This document shows, piece after piece, positions 7,413 to 15,513 of a DNA stretch of 64,000 nucleotides. The stretch is taken from NCBI RefSeq assembly GCF_034676705.1, contig NZ_JAUCBS010000013.1, positions 2,584,501 through 2,648,500 on the forward strand, in the 5' to 3' direction. The notes beneath the pieces are model-generated. The model ran no database searches and had not been told where the DNA came from. It worked only from the letters and a program-made list of their open reading frames with translations. The stretch comes from Gemmobacter sp. GTDB taxonomy: Bacteria > Pseudomonadota > Alphaproteobacteria > Rhodobacterales > Rhodobacteraceae. The first letter of the stretch is position 1. Every line of letters starts with the position of its first letter. The translations under genes and the position numbers were made by a program.

Positions 7413-8345
7413 TCATTGGGCTGCGGCCGTGGTCGGCGGTGCGGTGCCATCCTGCCGGGCCAGCGATTCCAGCCGCGCCACCTCGCGCCGGATACCATCG
7501 GCCAGCGCGCCGGCCAGCCGGTTCAGCCGGTCGGACCGGCGGTCGTCGGCATGGCGGATCAGCCAGAAGCTGCGGGTCAGGGCAATGTCGGCCTCCAGCA
7601 CCTTGACCACCCCCGGACAGGCGGGAATCGCGAAATCATGCACGATCCCCAGCCCCGCGCCCGAGCGCACCATCTGCATCTGGACCGAGACGGAATTCGA
7701 CCCCAGCCCCACCGCCTCGGCCCCGGTGACGGCCAGATAATCCAGTTCCTTGTCAAAGATCATGTCGGGGATATAGCCGATCATCCGGTGGCCCGGCAGG
7801 TCGGCGCGGCTGCGGATCGGCGGGCGGCTGGCCAGATAATCGCGGTGCGCGGCAAGGTGCAGGTGATAATCGGTCAGCTTTTGCACCGTCAGCCGGCCGG
7901 CGGCAGGGGGCGACACGGCGATGGCCATGTCCGCCTCGCGCCGCGACAGGTTGAAGACGCGGGGCAGCGCGACGATGTGAATCTCCAGCCCCGGGTTGGC
8001 ATCGCAGATCGCGGCGCAGACCTGCGGCAGCAGGTAGTTGGCGCAGCCATCCGGCGCCCCGATGCGCAGCTGGCCGGTCAGCTGCCCCGCCACCCCGCCC
8101 AGATCCTCGGCCGCCGCCGCCATCGCCTGTTCGGCCTGTTCGGCATGCGGCATCAGCCGCCCGCCCGCATCGGTCAGCGCATAGCCCTGCGGCGACTTGA
8201 CGAACAGCTTGGCGCCAAGCCCCTCCTCCAGCCGGGCCACGCGGCGGCCCACGGTGGCGGCATCGCATTTCAGCACCCGGCCGGCGCCCGACAGGCTTTC
8301 GGCCCGGGCCACCGCCAGAAACACCCGCAGATCGTCCCAGTCCAT
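7413..8345 (-). CDS. LysR-family transcriptional regulator, probably of the mmsA cluster
   Basis: A 310-residue LysR regulator. The winged helix-turn-helix is N-terminal (DLRVFLAVARAESLSGAGRVL...TVGRRVARLEE), and the effector-binding domain starts around residue 92 (LRIGAPDGCANYLLP). The DNA-recognition helix has the form ATVGRRVARLE, as in the AaeR/YafC-like subgroup. It is transcribed away from mmsA with only 101 bases between the starts, the usual arrangement for a LysR protein controlling its neighbour. The ATG at 8345 is preceded by AAGGG; a GTG two codons earlier is possible. Regulation of valine or methylmalonate-semialdehyde catabolism is inferred from position only. Confidence 0.88.
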   Translation of the reverse strand: MDWDDLRVFLAVARAESLSGAGRVLKCDAATVGRRVARLEEGLGAKLFVKSPQGYALTDAGGRLMPHAEQAEQAMAAAAEDLGGVAGQLTGQLRIGAPDGCANYLLPQVCAAICDANPGLEIHIVALPRVFNLSRREADMAIAVSPPAAGRLTVQKLTDYHLHLAAHRDYLASRPPIRSRADLPGHRMIGYIPDMIFDKELDYLAVTGAEAVGLGSNSVSVQMQMVRSGAGLGIVHDFAIPACPGVVKVLEADIALTRSFWLIRHADDRRSDRLNRLAGALADGIRREVARLESLARQDGTAPPTTAAAQ

Positions 8346-8353
8346 CGCCACCC

Positions 8354-8367
8354 TTGCAGGAATGCAA
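8354..8367. promoter_or_regulatory. Candidate LysR operator TTGCA-N4-TGCAA
   Basis: The 14-base palindrome TTGCAGGAATGCAA lies directly upstream of the LysR gene start, in the 101-base divergent region with mmsA. LysR sites usually contain an interrupted dyad with T...A symmetry, which this fits. A related half-site TTCTGCAA occurs at about 8402-8409. The position would let the regulator repress itself and act on mmsA. No experiment is implied. Confidence 0.45.
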
Positions 8368-8446
8368 AACCCTTTTGCCGTATTGCCCCTTCACCCGGCA
8401 GTTCTGCAAGACTAGAGTGCGCCCAGTTTCCAAGGGAGGTTCGCCG

Positions 8447-9943
8447 ATGTACGAGATCGGACACTGGATCAACGGCAAGCGCGTTGCAGGCGCCGGCCGC
8501 ACCGCCGACATCTTCAACCCGCACACCGGCGAGGTTCAGGGCAAGCTGGCGCTGGCCAGCAAGGACCAGCTGGACGCCGCCGTGGCCGATGCCGCCAAGG
8601 CGCAGGTCGCCTGGGGCGCCACCAACCCGCAGCGCCGCGGCCGCGTGATGATGAAGATGGTCGATCTGCTGAACCGCGACATGGACAAGCTGGCCGAGGC
8701 GCTGAGCCGCGAGCATGGCAAGACCATTCCCGACGCCAAGGGCGACGTGCAGCGCGGACTGGAAGTGATCGAATTCTGCATCGGCGCCGCCCATCTGCTG
8801 AAGGGTGAATTCACCGACAGCGCCGGCCCGGGCATCGACATGTATTCGATGCGCCAGCCGCTGGGCGTGGTGGCGGGCATCACCCCGTTCAACTTCCCCG
8901 CCATGATCCCGCTGTGGAAGATGGGCCCGGCGCTGGCGGCGGGCAACGCCATGATCCTGAAACCGTCGGAACGCGACCCCTCGGTCCCGATGATGCTGGC
9001 GGAACTGTTCAAGGAAGCCGGCCTGCCCGACGGCGTGCTGCAAGTGATCAACGGCGACAAGGAATCGGTCGACGCGATCCTCGACAACGAGACGATCCAG
9101 GCGGTCGGCTTTGTCGGATCGACCCCGATCGCGCATTACATCTATTCGCGCGGCTGCGCGAACGGCAAGCGCGTGCAGTGCTTTGGCGGTGCCAAGAACC
9201 ACATGATCATCATGCCGGACGCCGACCTGGACCAGGCGGCCGACGCGCTGGTCGGTGCGGGCTATGGCGCGGCCGGTGAACGCTGCATGGCGATCTCGGT
9301 CGCCGTGCCGGTCGGCGACAAGACCGCCGACGCGCTGATCGAAAAACTGGTTCCGCGCATCGAAAAGCTGAAGGTCGGCCCCTATACCGCCGGCAACGAT
9401 GTGGATTACGGCCCGGTCGTGACGGCCGCCGCCAAGCAGAACATCCTGAAACTGGTGGAATCGGGCGTGGACCAGGGCGCGACGCTGGTCGTCGATGGCC
9501 GCGACTTCAGCCTGCAAGGCTATGAAAGCGGCTTCTTCGTCGGGCCCCACCTGTTCGACCACGTGACCCCCGAGATGGACATCTACAAGAAGGAAATCTT
9601 CGGGCCCGTCCTGTCCACCGTCCGCGCCAAATCGTATGAAGAGGCGCTGAAACTGGCGATGGACCACGAATACGGCAACGGCACCGCGATCTTCACCCGC
9701 GACGGCGACACGGCGCGCGACTTCGCCAACCGCGTCAACGTGGGCATGATCGGCATCAACGTGCCGATCCCGGTTCCGCTGGCCTACCACACCTTCGGCG
9801 GCTGGAAGAAATCGGCCTTTGGCGACCTGAACCAGCACGGCACCGATGCGTTCCGGTTCTATACCCGGACCAAGACCATCACCTCGCGCTGGCCCTCGGG
9901 CATCAAGGAAGGCGGCGAGTTCAACTTCAAGGCCATGGACTGA
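8447..9943 (+). CDS. mmsA: Methylmalonate-semialdehyde dehydrogenase (CoA-acylating)
   Basis: MmsA oxidises methylmalonate semialdehyde to propionyl-CoA with NAD+ and CoA, the last step of valine (and thymine) breakdown. The 498 residues equal the family length. Visible landmarks are the N-terminal NGK strand, ITPFNFPAMIPLW, the NAD-binding GFVGSTPIAHYIY and the catalytic cysteine in GAAGERCMAIS, a form typical of MmsA rather than general aldehyde dehydrogenases. AAGGGAGG seven bases before ATG 8447 fixes the start. Downstream genes on the same strand supply the preceding steps of the pathway. Confidence 0.96.
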   Translation: MYEIGHWINGKRVAGAGRTADIFNPHTGEVQGKLALASKDQLDAAVADAAKAQVAWGATNPQRRGRVMMKMVDLLNRDMDKLAEALSREHGKTIPDAKGDVQRGLEVIEFCIGAAHLLKGEFTDSAGPGIDMYSMRQPLGVVAGITPFNFPAMIPLWKMGPALAAGNAMILKPSERDPSVPMMLAELFKEAGLPDGVLQVINGDKESVDAILDNETIQAVGFVGSTPIAHYIYSRGCANGKRVQCFGGAKNHMIIMPDADLDQAADALVGAGYGAAGERCMAISVAVPVGDKTADALIEKLVPRIEKLKVGPYTAGNDVDYGPVVTAAAKQNILKLVESGVDQGATLVVDGRDFSLQGYESGFFVGPHLFDHVTPEMDIYKKEIFGPVLSTVRAKSYEEALKLAMDHEYGNGTAIFTRDGDTARDFANRVNVGMIGINVPIPVPLAYHTFGGWKKSAFGDLNQHGTDAFRFYTRTKTITSRWPSGIKEGGEFNFKAMD

Positions 9944-9990
9944 TACGGCCGGGCGGCGCCAGCGATGGCGCCGCCCGTTCTGCCCCTGCC

Positions 9991-10407
9991 ATGCCGGTAA
10001 GCTTTCGCATCCTGCCCGAACACAACCTGGTGCTGGTCACCTACACCGGCATCGCAGGCATTGCCGAATCCATCGAGAAGATGGCCGAATGTTCCCGGCA
10101 CCCGGATTTCCGGCCCTGGATGCGGCATTGCGTCGACTTGTCGGCAGTGACCGGCCACGAACATGATTTCGTCGGCTTCTTCGCCTTGCAGGCCAAGGGG
10201 ATAGAGATGTTTCCGCAGACGGCGGACATGCTGCTGCTGTTCATCGCCCCCACCCGCATCGGCCAGGAACTGGCCAACATGGCGCGGCGCACATGGGAGG
10301 GGCTGGACCGCGTATCGGTCCAGATCGCCCAGGACGAGGCGGCGGCGCTGTCGATGCTGGGCATCCCGCTGGAACGCCTGGCGGAACTTGGGCAGGCGGC
10401 GGACTGA
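9991..10407 (+). CDS. Conserved hypothetical protein inside the valine cluster
   Basis: A 138-residue soluble protein with no signal peptide and no membrane segment. The pattern of beta strands and helices (FRILPEHNLVLVTYTG, MRHCVDLSAVTGHEHDF, MLLLFIAPTRIG) resembles small SpoIIAA/STAS-like folds, but I cannot assign it with certainty. It starts 48 bases after mmsA and ends 58 bases before the acyl-CoA dehydrogenase, so it may be part of the operon. No function is proposed. Confidence 0.7.
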   Translation: MPVSFRILPEHNLVLVTYTGIAGIAESIEKMAECSRHPDFRPWMRHCVDLSAVTGHEHDFVGFFALQAKGIEMFPQTADMLLLFIAPTRIGQELANMARRTWEGLDRVSVQIAQDEAAALSMLGIPLERLAELGQAAD

Positions 10408-10464
10408 CCCGCGCGGCACGGGGCCGCGAGTATAGAATTTGTTGCGCGACGGAGGAGACGCGGG

Positions 10465-11610
10465 ATGGATTTCGGATTGAGCGAAGAGCAGCAGGCCATC
10501 TTCGACATGGCCCATGCCTTTGGGCAGGAACATATCGCCCCCCATGCCCGCGCATGGGAAGTCGCCGGCACCATCCCGCGCGAGCTGTGGGCCAAGGTGG
10601 CCGAGCTTGGCCTGGGCGGCATCTACGTCTCGGAGGATTACGGCGGGTCGGGCCTGTCGCGGCTGGATGCCACGCTGGTGTTCGAGGCGCTGGCGATGGC
10701 CTGCCCCTCGGTCGGGTCGTTCCTGTCGATCCACAACATGTGCGGCGGCATGATCGACAAGTTCGGCAGCGAGGCGGTCAAGGCTGAATGGCTGCCCGGC
10801 CTGTGCAGCATGGAAAAGGTGTTTTCCTATTGCCTGACCGAACCGGGGTCGGGTTCCGACGCCGCCGCCCTGCGCACCCGCGCCGACAAGACGAACGAGG
10901 GGTATAACCTCAACGGCACCAAGGCCTTCATCTCGGGCGGTGGCTATTCCGACGCCTATGTCGTGATGTGCCGCACCGGAGAGGATGGGCCCAAGGGCAT
11001 TTCCACCGTCATCGTGCCGAATGGTGCGGGCGGCCTGTCCTTTGGCGGGCAGGAAGACAAGATGGGCTGGCGCGCCCAGCCCACGGCCCAGGTGCAGTTC
11101 GACGATTGCCTGATCCCCCACGACAATCTGGTGGGCGAGGAGGGGCGCGGCTTTGTCTATGCCATGGTCGGGCTGGATGGCGGGCGGCTGAACATCGCCG
11201 CATCCGCCCTTGGTGGCGCGCAGGCCGCGCTGGATGCGACCGTCACCTACATGGCCGAGCGCAAGGCCTTCGGCAAAAGCATCGACCAGTTCCAGGGCCT
11301 GCAATTCCGCCTGGCCGACTGCGAGGTCAAGCTGCAATCCGCCCGCACCTTCCTGCGGCAGGCGGCATGGAAGCTGGACAACGGCACGGCGGATGCGACC
11401 AAGTTCTGCGCCATGGCCAAGATGTATGTCACCGACGTGGCATTCGACGTGGCCAACCAGTGCCTGCAACTGCATGGCGGCTACGGCTATCTGGCCGATT
11501 ACGGGATCGAAAAGATCGTCCGCGACCTGCGCGTGCATCAGATCCTCGAAGGCACCAACGAGATCATGCGCGTGATCGTCGCGCGCGGCATGCTGGCCGG
11601 GAAAGCGTGA
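10465..11610 (+). CDS. Acyl-CoA dehydrogenase, probably isobutyryl-CoA dehydrogenase
   Basis: This FAD flavoenzyme oxidises an acyl-CoA to the enoyl-CoA and passes electrons to ETF. At 381 residues it has the standard three-domain length. Motifs include the FAD region YCLTEPGSGSDAA, the signature helix QLHGGYGYLADYGIEKIVRDLRV (parts), and LEGTNEIMRV carrying the expected catalytic glutamate. A GGAGGA box precedes the ATG. One base separates its stop from the next ATG, so it is coupled to the 3-hydroxyisobutyryl-CoA hydrolase. With that neighbour and mmsAB, the likely substrate is isobutyryl-CoA from valine (inference from context). Confidence 0.9.
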   Translation: MDFGLSEEQQAIFDMAHAFGQEHIAPHARAWEVAGTIPRELWAKVAELGLGGIYVSEDYGGSGLSRLDATLVFEALAMACPSVGSFLSIHNMCGGMIDKFGSEAVKAEWLPGLCSMEKVFSYCLTEPGSGSDAAALRTRADKTNEGYNLNGTKAFISGGGYSDAYVVMCRTGEDGPKGISTVIVPNGAGGLSFGGQEDKMGWRAQPTAQVQFDDCLIPHDNLVGEEGRGFVYAMVGLDGGRLNIAASALGGAQAALDATVTYMAERKAFGKSIDQFQGLQFRLADCEVKLQSARTFLRQAAWKLDNGTADATKFCAMAKMYVTDVAFDVANQCLQLHGGYGYLADYGIEKIVRDLRVHQILEGTNEIMRVIVARGMLAGKA

Positions 11611-11611
11611 C

Positions 11612-12655
11612 ATGACCGAAGCCCCCACCATGATCGCCCGCATTCAGGGCAAGGCCGGCTGGCTGACCTTCAACCGCCCCAAGGCGCTGAACGCGCTGGA
11701 CCACGACATGGCCGTGGTGCTGGAACAGGCGCTGGACGACTGGCGCGATGACCCGGCGGTGGCGCTGGTGATCATCGACGCGGCCGGCGACCGGGCGTTC
11801 TGCGCCGGCGGCGACATTGCGGCGATCTATCACGCGGGCCGCGCCGGCAACTTCAGCGCCGGGCCGGATTTCTGGCGCGACGAATACCGCATGAACGCCA
11901 GGATCAAGGAATACCCCAAGCCCATCGTCGCCTTCATGCAGGGCTTCGTCATGGGTGGCGGGGTCGGCGTCGGCGGGCTGACCAGCCACCGCATCGTCGG
12001 TGACAGCACCCAGATCGCGATGCCCGAAACCGGCATCGGCCTGATCCCCGACGTGGGCGGCACGCTGCTCTTGTCGCAGGCGCCGGGACGGTTGGGCGAG
12101 TATCTGGGCGTCACCGGCAGCCGTTTCGGCGCCGCCGATGCCCTGCTGACCGGCTTTGCCGATGCCTATGTGCCCGAAGCCGACTGGCCCGCGCTGAAGG
12201 ACCGGCTGGCGGAAACCGGCGATGTGGGCGTGATCCCGCAGGCGCTGGTCCCTGCGCAGCCCTCGCGCCTTGCCGCGCTGCGGGCGGAAATCGACGCGGC
12301 GTTTGCCGGCGCCAGCGTGCAGGCCATTGCACAGGCGCTGGCCGCCAGCGGCACCGAATTCGCCGCCGAAACCCTGAAGGTGATCCGCCGCAATTCCGCC
12401 CTGTCCGAGGAATGCACCCTGCAACTGGTGCGCATGACACGCGAGTCGCCCGACATCCGCTCGGCCCTGTCGAACGAATTCCGCTTTACCGCCCGGGCGC
12501 TGGAACATGCCGAGTTTCTGGAAGGCGTGCGGGCGCAGATCATCGACAAGGACCGCAACCCGCAATGGAAATACACGCTGGACACGCTGCCGCCTGCGGT
12601 GGTGTCCGGCCTGCTCGCCCCCCTGCCCCAGGGCCAGGGCCTGAGCTTCGCGTAA
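11612..12655 (+). CDS. 3-Hydroxyisobutyryl-CoA hydrolase (crotonase family)
   Basis: The 347-residue length, longer than a plain enoyl-CoA hydratase, fits HIBCH, which frees 3-hydroxyisobutyrate from its CoA ester in valine catabolism. The oxyanion-hole loops are FCAGGDIAAIYHAG and GFVMGGGVGVGGLTSHRIV. The family-specific MPETGIGLIPDVGGTLLL contains the Glu and Asp assigned to catalysis in this family. It begins one base after the acyl-CoA dehydrogenase stop and precedes mmsB by 37 bases, so three consecutive pathway steps are encoded in order. Confidence 0.92.
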   Translation: MTEAPTMIARIQGKAGWLTFNRPKALNALDHDMAVVLEQALDDWRDDPAVALVIIDAAGDRAFCAGGDIAAIYHAGRAGNFSAGPDFWRDEYRMNARIKEYPKPIVAFMQGFVMGGGVGVGGLTSHRIVGDSTQIAMPETGIGLIPDVGGTLLLSQAPGRLGEYLGVTGSRFGAADALLTGFADAYVPEADWPALKDRLAETGDVGVIPQALVPAQPSRLAALRAEIDAAFAGASVQAIAQALAASGTEFAAETLKVIRRNSALSEECTLQLVRMTRESPDIRSALSNEFRFTARALEHAEFLEGVRAQIIDKDRNPQWKYTLDTLPPAVVSGLLAPLPQGQGLSFA

Positions 12656-12692
12656 ATCATCAAGGTCGCGCCGCAAGGTGCTGGGAGGACAC

Positions 12693-13565
12693 ATGAAAAT
12701 CGGATTCATCGGACTGGGCAACATGGGCGGCCCCATGGCGCTGAACCTGGTCAAGGCCGGGCATGCGGTGACAGGCTTTGACCTGACCGCCCCCATGCCC
12801 GAAGGCGTGACCAGGGCCGCGACCGCCGCGGCCGCGGCCACGGGCGCGGATGTCGTCGTCACCATGCTGCCCAACGGCGCCATCCTGCGCGCCGTCGCGG
12901 CCGAGGTGATCCCCGCCATGGCCGCCGGCGCCGTGCTGTGCGATTGTTCGACCGTCGATGTCGACAGCGCCCGCGCGGTGGCCGAACAGGCCGCCGCCGC
13001 CGGCCTTGGCGCGCTGGATGCCCCCGTGTCGGGCGGCGTCGGCGGTGCGGCAGCCGGCACGCTGACCTTCATGGTCGGCGGCACCGACGCGGCCTTTGCC
13101 ACCGTCAAGCCGCTGTTCGACATCATGGGGCAAAAGGCCGTGCATTGCGGCATCGCCGGTGCCGGCCAGGCCGCCAAGATCTGCAACAACATGATCCTGG
13201 GCGTCACCATGATCGCCACCTGCGAGGCCTTTGCCCTGGCCGACAAGCTGGGCCTGGCGCGCGACAAGATGTTCGATGTGGTCTCCACCTCGTCGGGCTA
13301 CAGCTGGACGATGAACGCCTATTGCCCTGCCCCCGGGGTCGGGCCGAAATCGCCGGCCGACAATGGCTACAAACCCGGCTTCGCCGCAGAACTCATGCTC
13401 AAGGATCTGCGCCTGTCGCAGCAGGCCGCGCAATCGGCCGATGCCGACACGCCCATGGGGCAACTCGCGGCGGAACTTTACCGCCGCTTCGTCGAGGATG
13501 AGGACGGCAAGGGCATGGACTTTTCCGCCATGCTGCCCCGGTTCGAAAAGCGCGGCCGGGACTGA
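12693..13565 (+). CDS. mmsB: 3-Hydroxyisobutyrate dehydrogenase
   Basis: MmsB oxidises 3-hydroxyisobutyrate to methylmalonate semialdehyde with NAD+, feeding MmsA. The 290-residue protein starts with the dinucleotide-binding GFIGLGNMGGPMA. It has the substrate signature DAPVSGGVGGAA and the catalytic lysine in GAGQAAKICNNM. A GGAGGACAC run precedes ATG 12693. It is the last gene of the valine cluster; a membrane protein gene follows after about 105 bases. Confidence 0.95.
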   Translation: MKIGFIGLGNMGGPMALNLVKAGHAVTGFDLTAPMPEGVTRAATAAAAATGADVVVTMLPNGAILRAVAAEVIPAMAAGAVLCDCSTVDVDSARAVAEQAAAAGLGALDAPVSGGVGGAAAGTLTFMVGGTDAAFATVKPLFDIMGQKAVHCGIAGAGQAAKICNNMILGVTMIATCEAFALADKLGLARDKMFDVVSTSSGYSWTMNAYCPAPGVGPKSPADNGYKPGFAAELMLKDLRLSQQAAQSADADTPMGQLAAELYRRFVEDEDGKGMDFSAMLPRFEKRGRD

Positions 13566-13670
13566 CCGGACCGGGCCGGCAGCCCCGCTGCCGGCCCCCC
13601 AGATTTCGCACACAAGCGCCGTGCGGCGCGCTACACTGGCCCCACCCTGCATCCGCATGGAGGAGCCATC

Positions 13671-13877
13671 ATGTTCAAGACCAATGTCGGCGGCATCGAC
13701 CGCATCCTGCGCATCGTCGTGGGCCTTGCCCTGATCGCCGGCTTCTTTCTCAACCCCGACGCCTCGCTGCGCTGGCTGTATCTGATCGGCATCGTGCCAC
13801 TGGCGACGGGGCTGTTGTCCACCTGCCCGCTCTACAGCCTGCTGGGCGTCAGCACCTGCCCGATGAACCGGACCTGA
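13671..13877 (+). CDS. YgaP-like small membrane protein (DUF2892)
   Basis: A 68-residue inner-membrane protein with two hydrophobic segments (about 12-30 and 36-52). It has the DUF2892 pattern: an N-terminal NVGGIDRILRIVVG and a C-terminal TCPLYSLLGVSTCP with two cysteines. Similar domains form the membrane anchor of the YgaP rhodanese. No rhodanese domain is attached here. ATG 13671 follows a GGAGG box. Its role is unknown. Confidence 0.85.
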   Translation: MFKTNVGGIDRILRIVVGLALIAGFFLNPDASLRWLYLIGIVPLATGLLSTCPLYSLLGVSTCPMNRT

Positions 13878-13880
13878 TCG

Positions 13881-13912
13881 TTTCGCTCTGATCCAAATAT
13901 CCCCGCCGGAGG
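13881..13912 (+). repeat. Dispersed CCAAATATCC element between convergent genes
   Basis: TTTCGCTCTGAT is followed by CCAAATATCC and CCGCCGGAGG, lying in the 63-base gap between the DUF2892 gene and dgt, which converge. It is a short member of the family seen at 910, 24949, 43806 and 52525. Confidence 0.65.
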
Positions 13913-13940
13913 CAGCCGACGGCCGCCCCCGGGCACGGGG

Positions 13941-15107
13941 TCAGCCCATCAGTCGCGCATGTTCTTGCAAGGCGAAACGGTCGGTCATGCCGGCGACGTA
14001 ATCCGCCACCATCCGCGCCAGCGCCGTTTCATCGGCCGCTGCCTGCACATCGGCCTGCCATTCGGCCGGCAACAGTTCGGGCCGCGCCATGAACAGCGGG
14101 AACAGGTCGGCGATCACCGCCGACACCCGCGCGCGCTCCACCATCACCGAGGGCGCGCGGTACATCCGGGTGAACAGGAACGACCGGATCGCCTTCAGTT
14201 CCTGATAGAGCGGCTTGGAAAACCGGATCACCGTCCCCTCCATCGCCCGGATCTCCTCCACCGATTTCGGCTGCGCCGCCTCCAGCCGGTTCTTGGCCAC
14301 CGCGATCACATCCTCGACCATCACGCCGAACACCCGCCGCAGCGCCTCGTGCCGCCGCCGCATCCGGTCCAGGCCAGGATACATCCGGTCCACCGCCTGA
14401 AAGGCCGGGCCGGTCACCGGCAATTCCATCAGGTCGTCCTCGGTGAACAGGCCCGATCGCAACCCGTCGTGCAGGTCGTGGTGCGAATAGGCCACGTCAT
14501 CGGCAATCGCCGCCACCTGCGCCTCGGCGCTGGCAAAGGTCGACAGTTCCAGATCCCACTGGGCATTCACCTCGGCCAGCGCATAGGGCAGCGGGTCGCG
14601 GGCATGCTTGTCATCGGCGAAGGGGCCGGTCACCGGGCCATTGTGCTTGGCAATGCCTTCCAGCGTTTCCCAGGTCAGGTTCAGCCCGTCGAAATCGGCA
14701 TAATGCCGTTCCAGCCGGGTGACGATGCGCAGCGCCTGGGCATTGTGATCGAACCCGCCATAGGGCGCCATCAGCGCCGCCAGCGCATCCTCGCCGGTAT
14801 GGCCGAACGGCGTGTGGCCCAGATCATGCGCCAGCGCCACCGCCTCGGCCAGGTCGGTGTTCAGGCCCAGCACGCCGGCCAGTGTGCGCGCCACCTGCGC
14901 CACCTCGATCGAATGGGTCAGGCGGGTGCGGTAGTAATCGCCTTCGTGTTCGACGAACACCTGCGTCTTGTGCTTCAGCCGGCGAAAGGCCGATGAATGG
15001 ATGATGCGGTCGCGGTCGCGCTGATAGGGGCTGCGAAAGGTGCTCATCCGTTCGGCATGAAGCCGTCCACGGCTTTGGTCCGGCTGGCAGGCATAGGGGG
15101 CGAACAT
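13941..15107 (-). CDS. dgt: Deoxyguanosinetriphosphate triphosphohydrolase-like protein
   Basis: HD-superfamily dNTP triphosphohydrolase, which removes triphosphate from dNTPs in the cytoplasm. Metal-site motifs are the first His in TRLTHSIEVAQVART and the HD pair in HDLGHTPFGHTGEDAL. The flanking RDRDRIIHSSAFRRLKHKTQVF block is also typical. From ATG 15107 (preceded by AAGGAA) the protein has 388 residues, near the bacterial dGTPase-like length. An in-frame ATG at 15137 would add ten residues. It is transcribed away from erpA with a short shared promoter region. Confidence 0.9.
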   Translation of the reverse strand: MFAPYACQPDQSRGRLHAERMSTFRSPYQRDRDRIIHSSAFRRLKHKTQVFVEHEGDYYRTRLTHSIEVAQVARTLAGVLGLNTDLAEAVALAHDLGHTPFGHTGEDALAALMAPYGGFDHNAQALRIVTRLERHYADFDGLNLTWETLEGIAKHNGPVTGPFADDKHARDPLPYALAEVNAQWDLELSTFASAEAQVAAIADDVAYSHHDLHDGLRSGLFTEDDLMELPVTGPAFQAVDRMYPGLDRMRRRHEALRRVFGVMVEDVIAVAKNRLEAAQPKSVEEIRAMEGTVIRFSKPLYQELKAIRSFLFTRMYRAPSVMVERARVSAVIADLFPLFMARPELLPAEWQADVQAAADETALARMVADYVAGMTDRFALQEHARLMG

Positions 15108-15116
15108 CGGGCTTCC

Positions 15117-15145
15117 TTGTCGGTGCGCGTCGGCCATCCTATATT
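15117..15145 (+). promoter_or_regulatory. Sigma-70-type promoter for erpA
   Basis: TTGTCG at 15117-15122 and TATATT at 15140-15145 are separated by 17 bases and point toward erpA. The predicted start site near 15152 leaves a short untranslated leader before ATG 15181, supporting that start over the upstream in-frame ATG at 15169. Confidence 0.55.
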
Positions 15146-15180
15146 CGCTGCGTAACAGCATTTCCAGCATGGAAGCCACG

Positions 15181-15513
15181 ATGACGCTGACCCTGCCCCC
15201 CACCGTGACCGACCGTGCCTTTGCCCGGCTGGCCGAAATCGCCCAGGCGACCGGCGAATCGCGCCCCCTGCGCGTTGCCGTCGAAGGCGGCGGCTGTTCC
15301 GGCTTTCACTACGACATCAAACTGGACGATCCCGCACCCGATGACCTGATCCTGCAAAAGGATGGCCAGAGCGTGCTGATCGACCCGGTCTCGCTACCGT
15401 TCCTGACCGGCGCCCGGATCGACTTTACCGAAGAACTGATCGGCGCCCGGTTCGTGATCGAAAACCCGAACGCCTCCAGCAGCTGCGGCTGCGGCACCAG
15501 CTTCTCGATCTGA
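15181..15513 (+). CDS. erpA: Iron-sulfur cluster insertion protein ErpA (A-type carrier)
   Basis: A 110-residue HesB/IscA-family carrier that delivers Fe-S clusters to target proteins. The three conserved cysteines are in GGGCSGFHY and in the C-terminal SSCGCGTSF. The length matches the family. Its TGA stop at 15511-15513 directly abuts the stop of the convergent MFS gene: the two stops together read TGATCA. No other Fe-S assembly gene is nearby. Confidence 0.92.
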   Translation: MTLTLPPTVTDRAFARLAEIAQATGESRPLRVAVEGGGCSGFHYDIKLDDPAPDDLILQKDGQSVLIDPVSLPFLTGARIDFTEELIGARFVIENPNASSSCGCGTSFSI

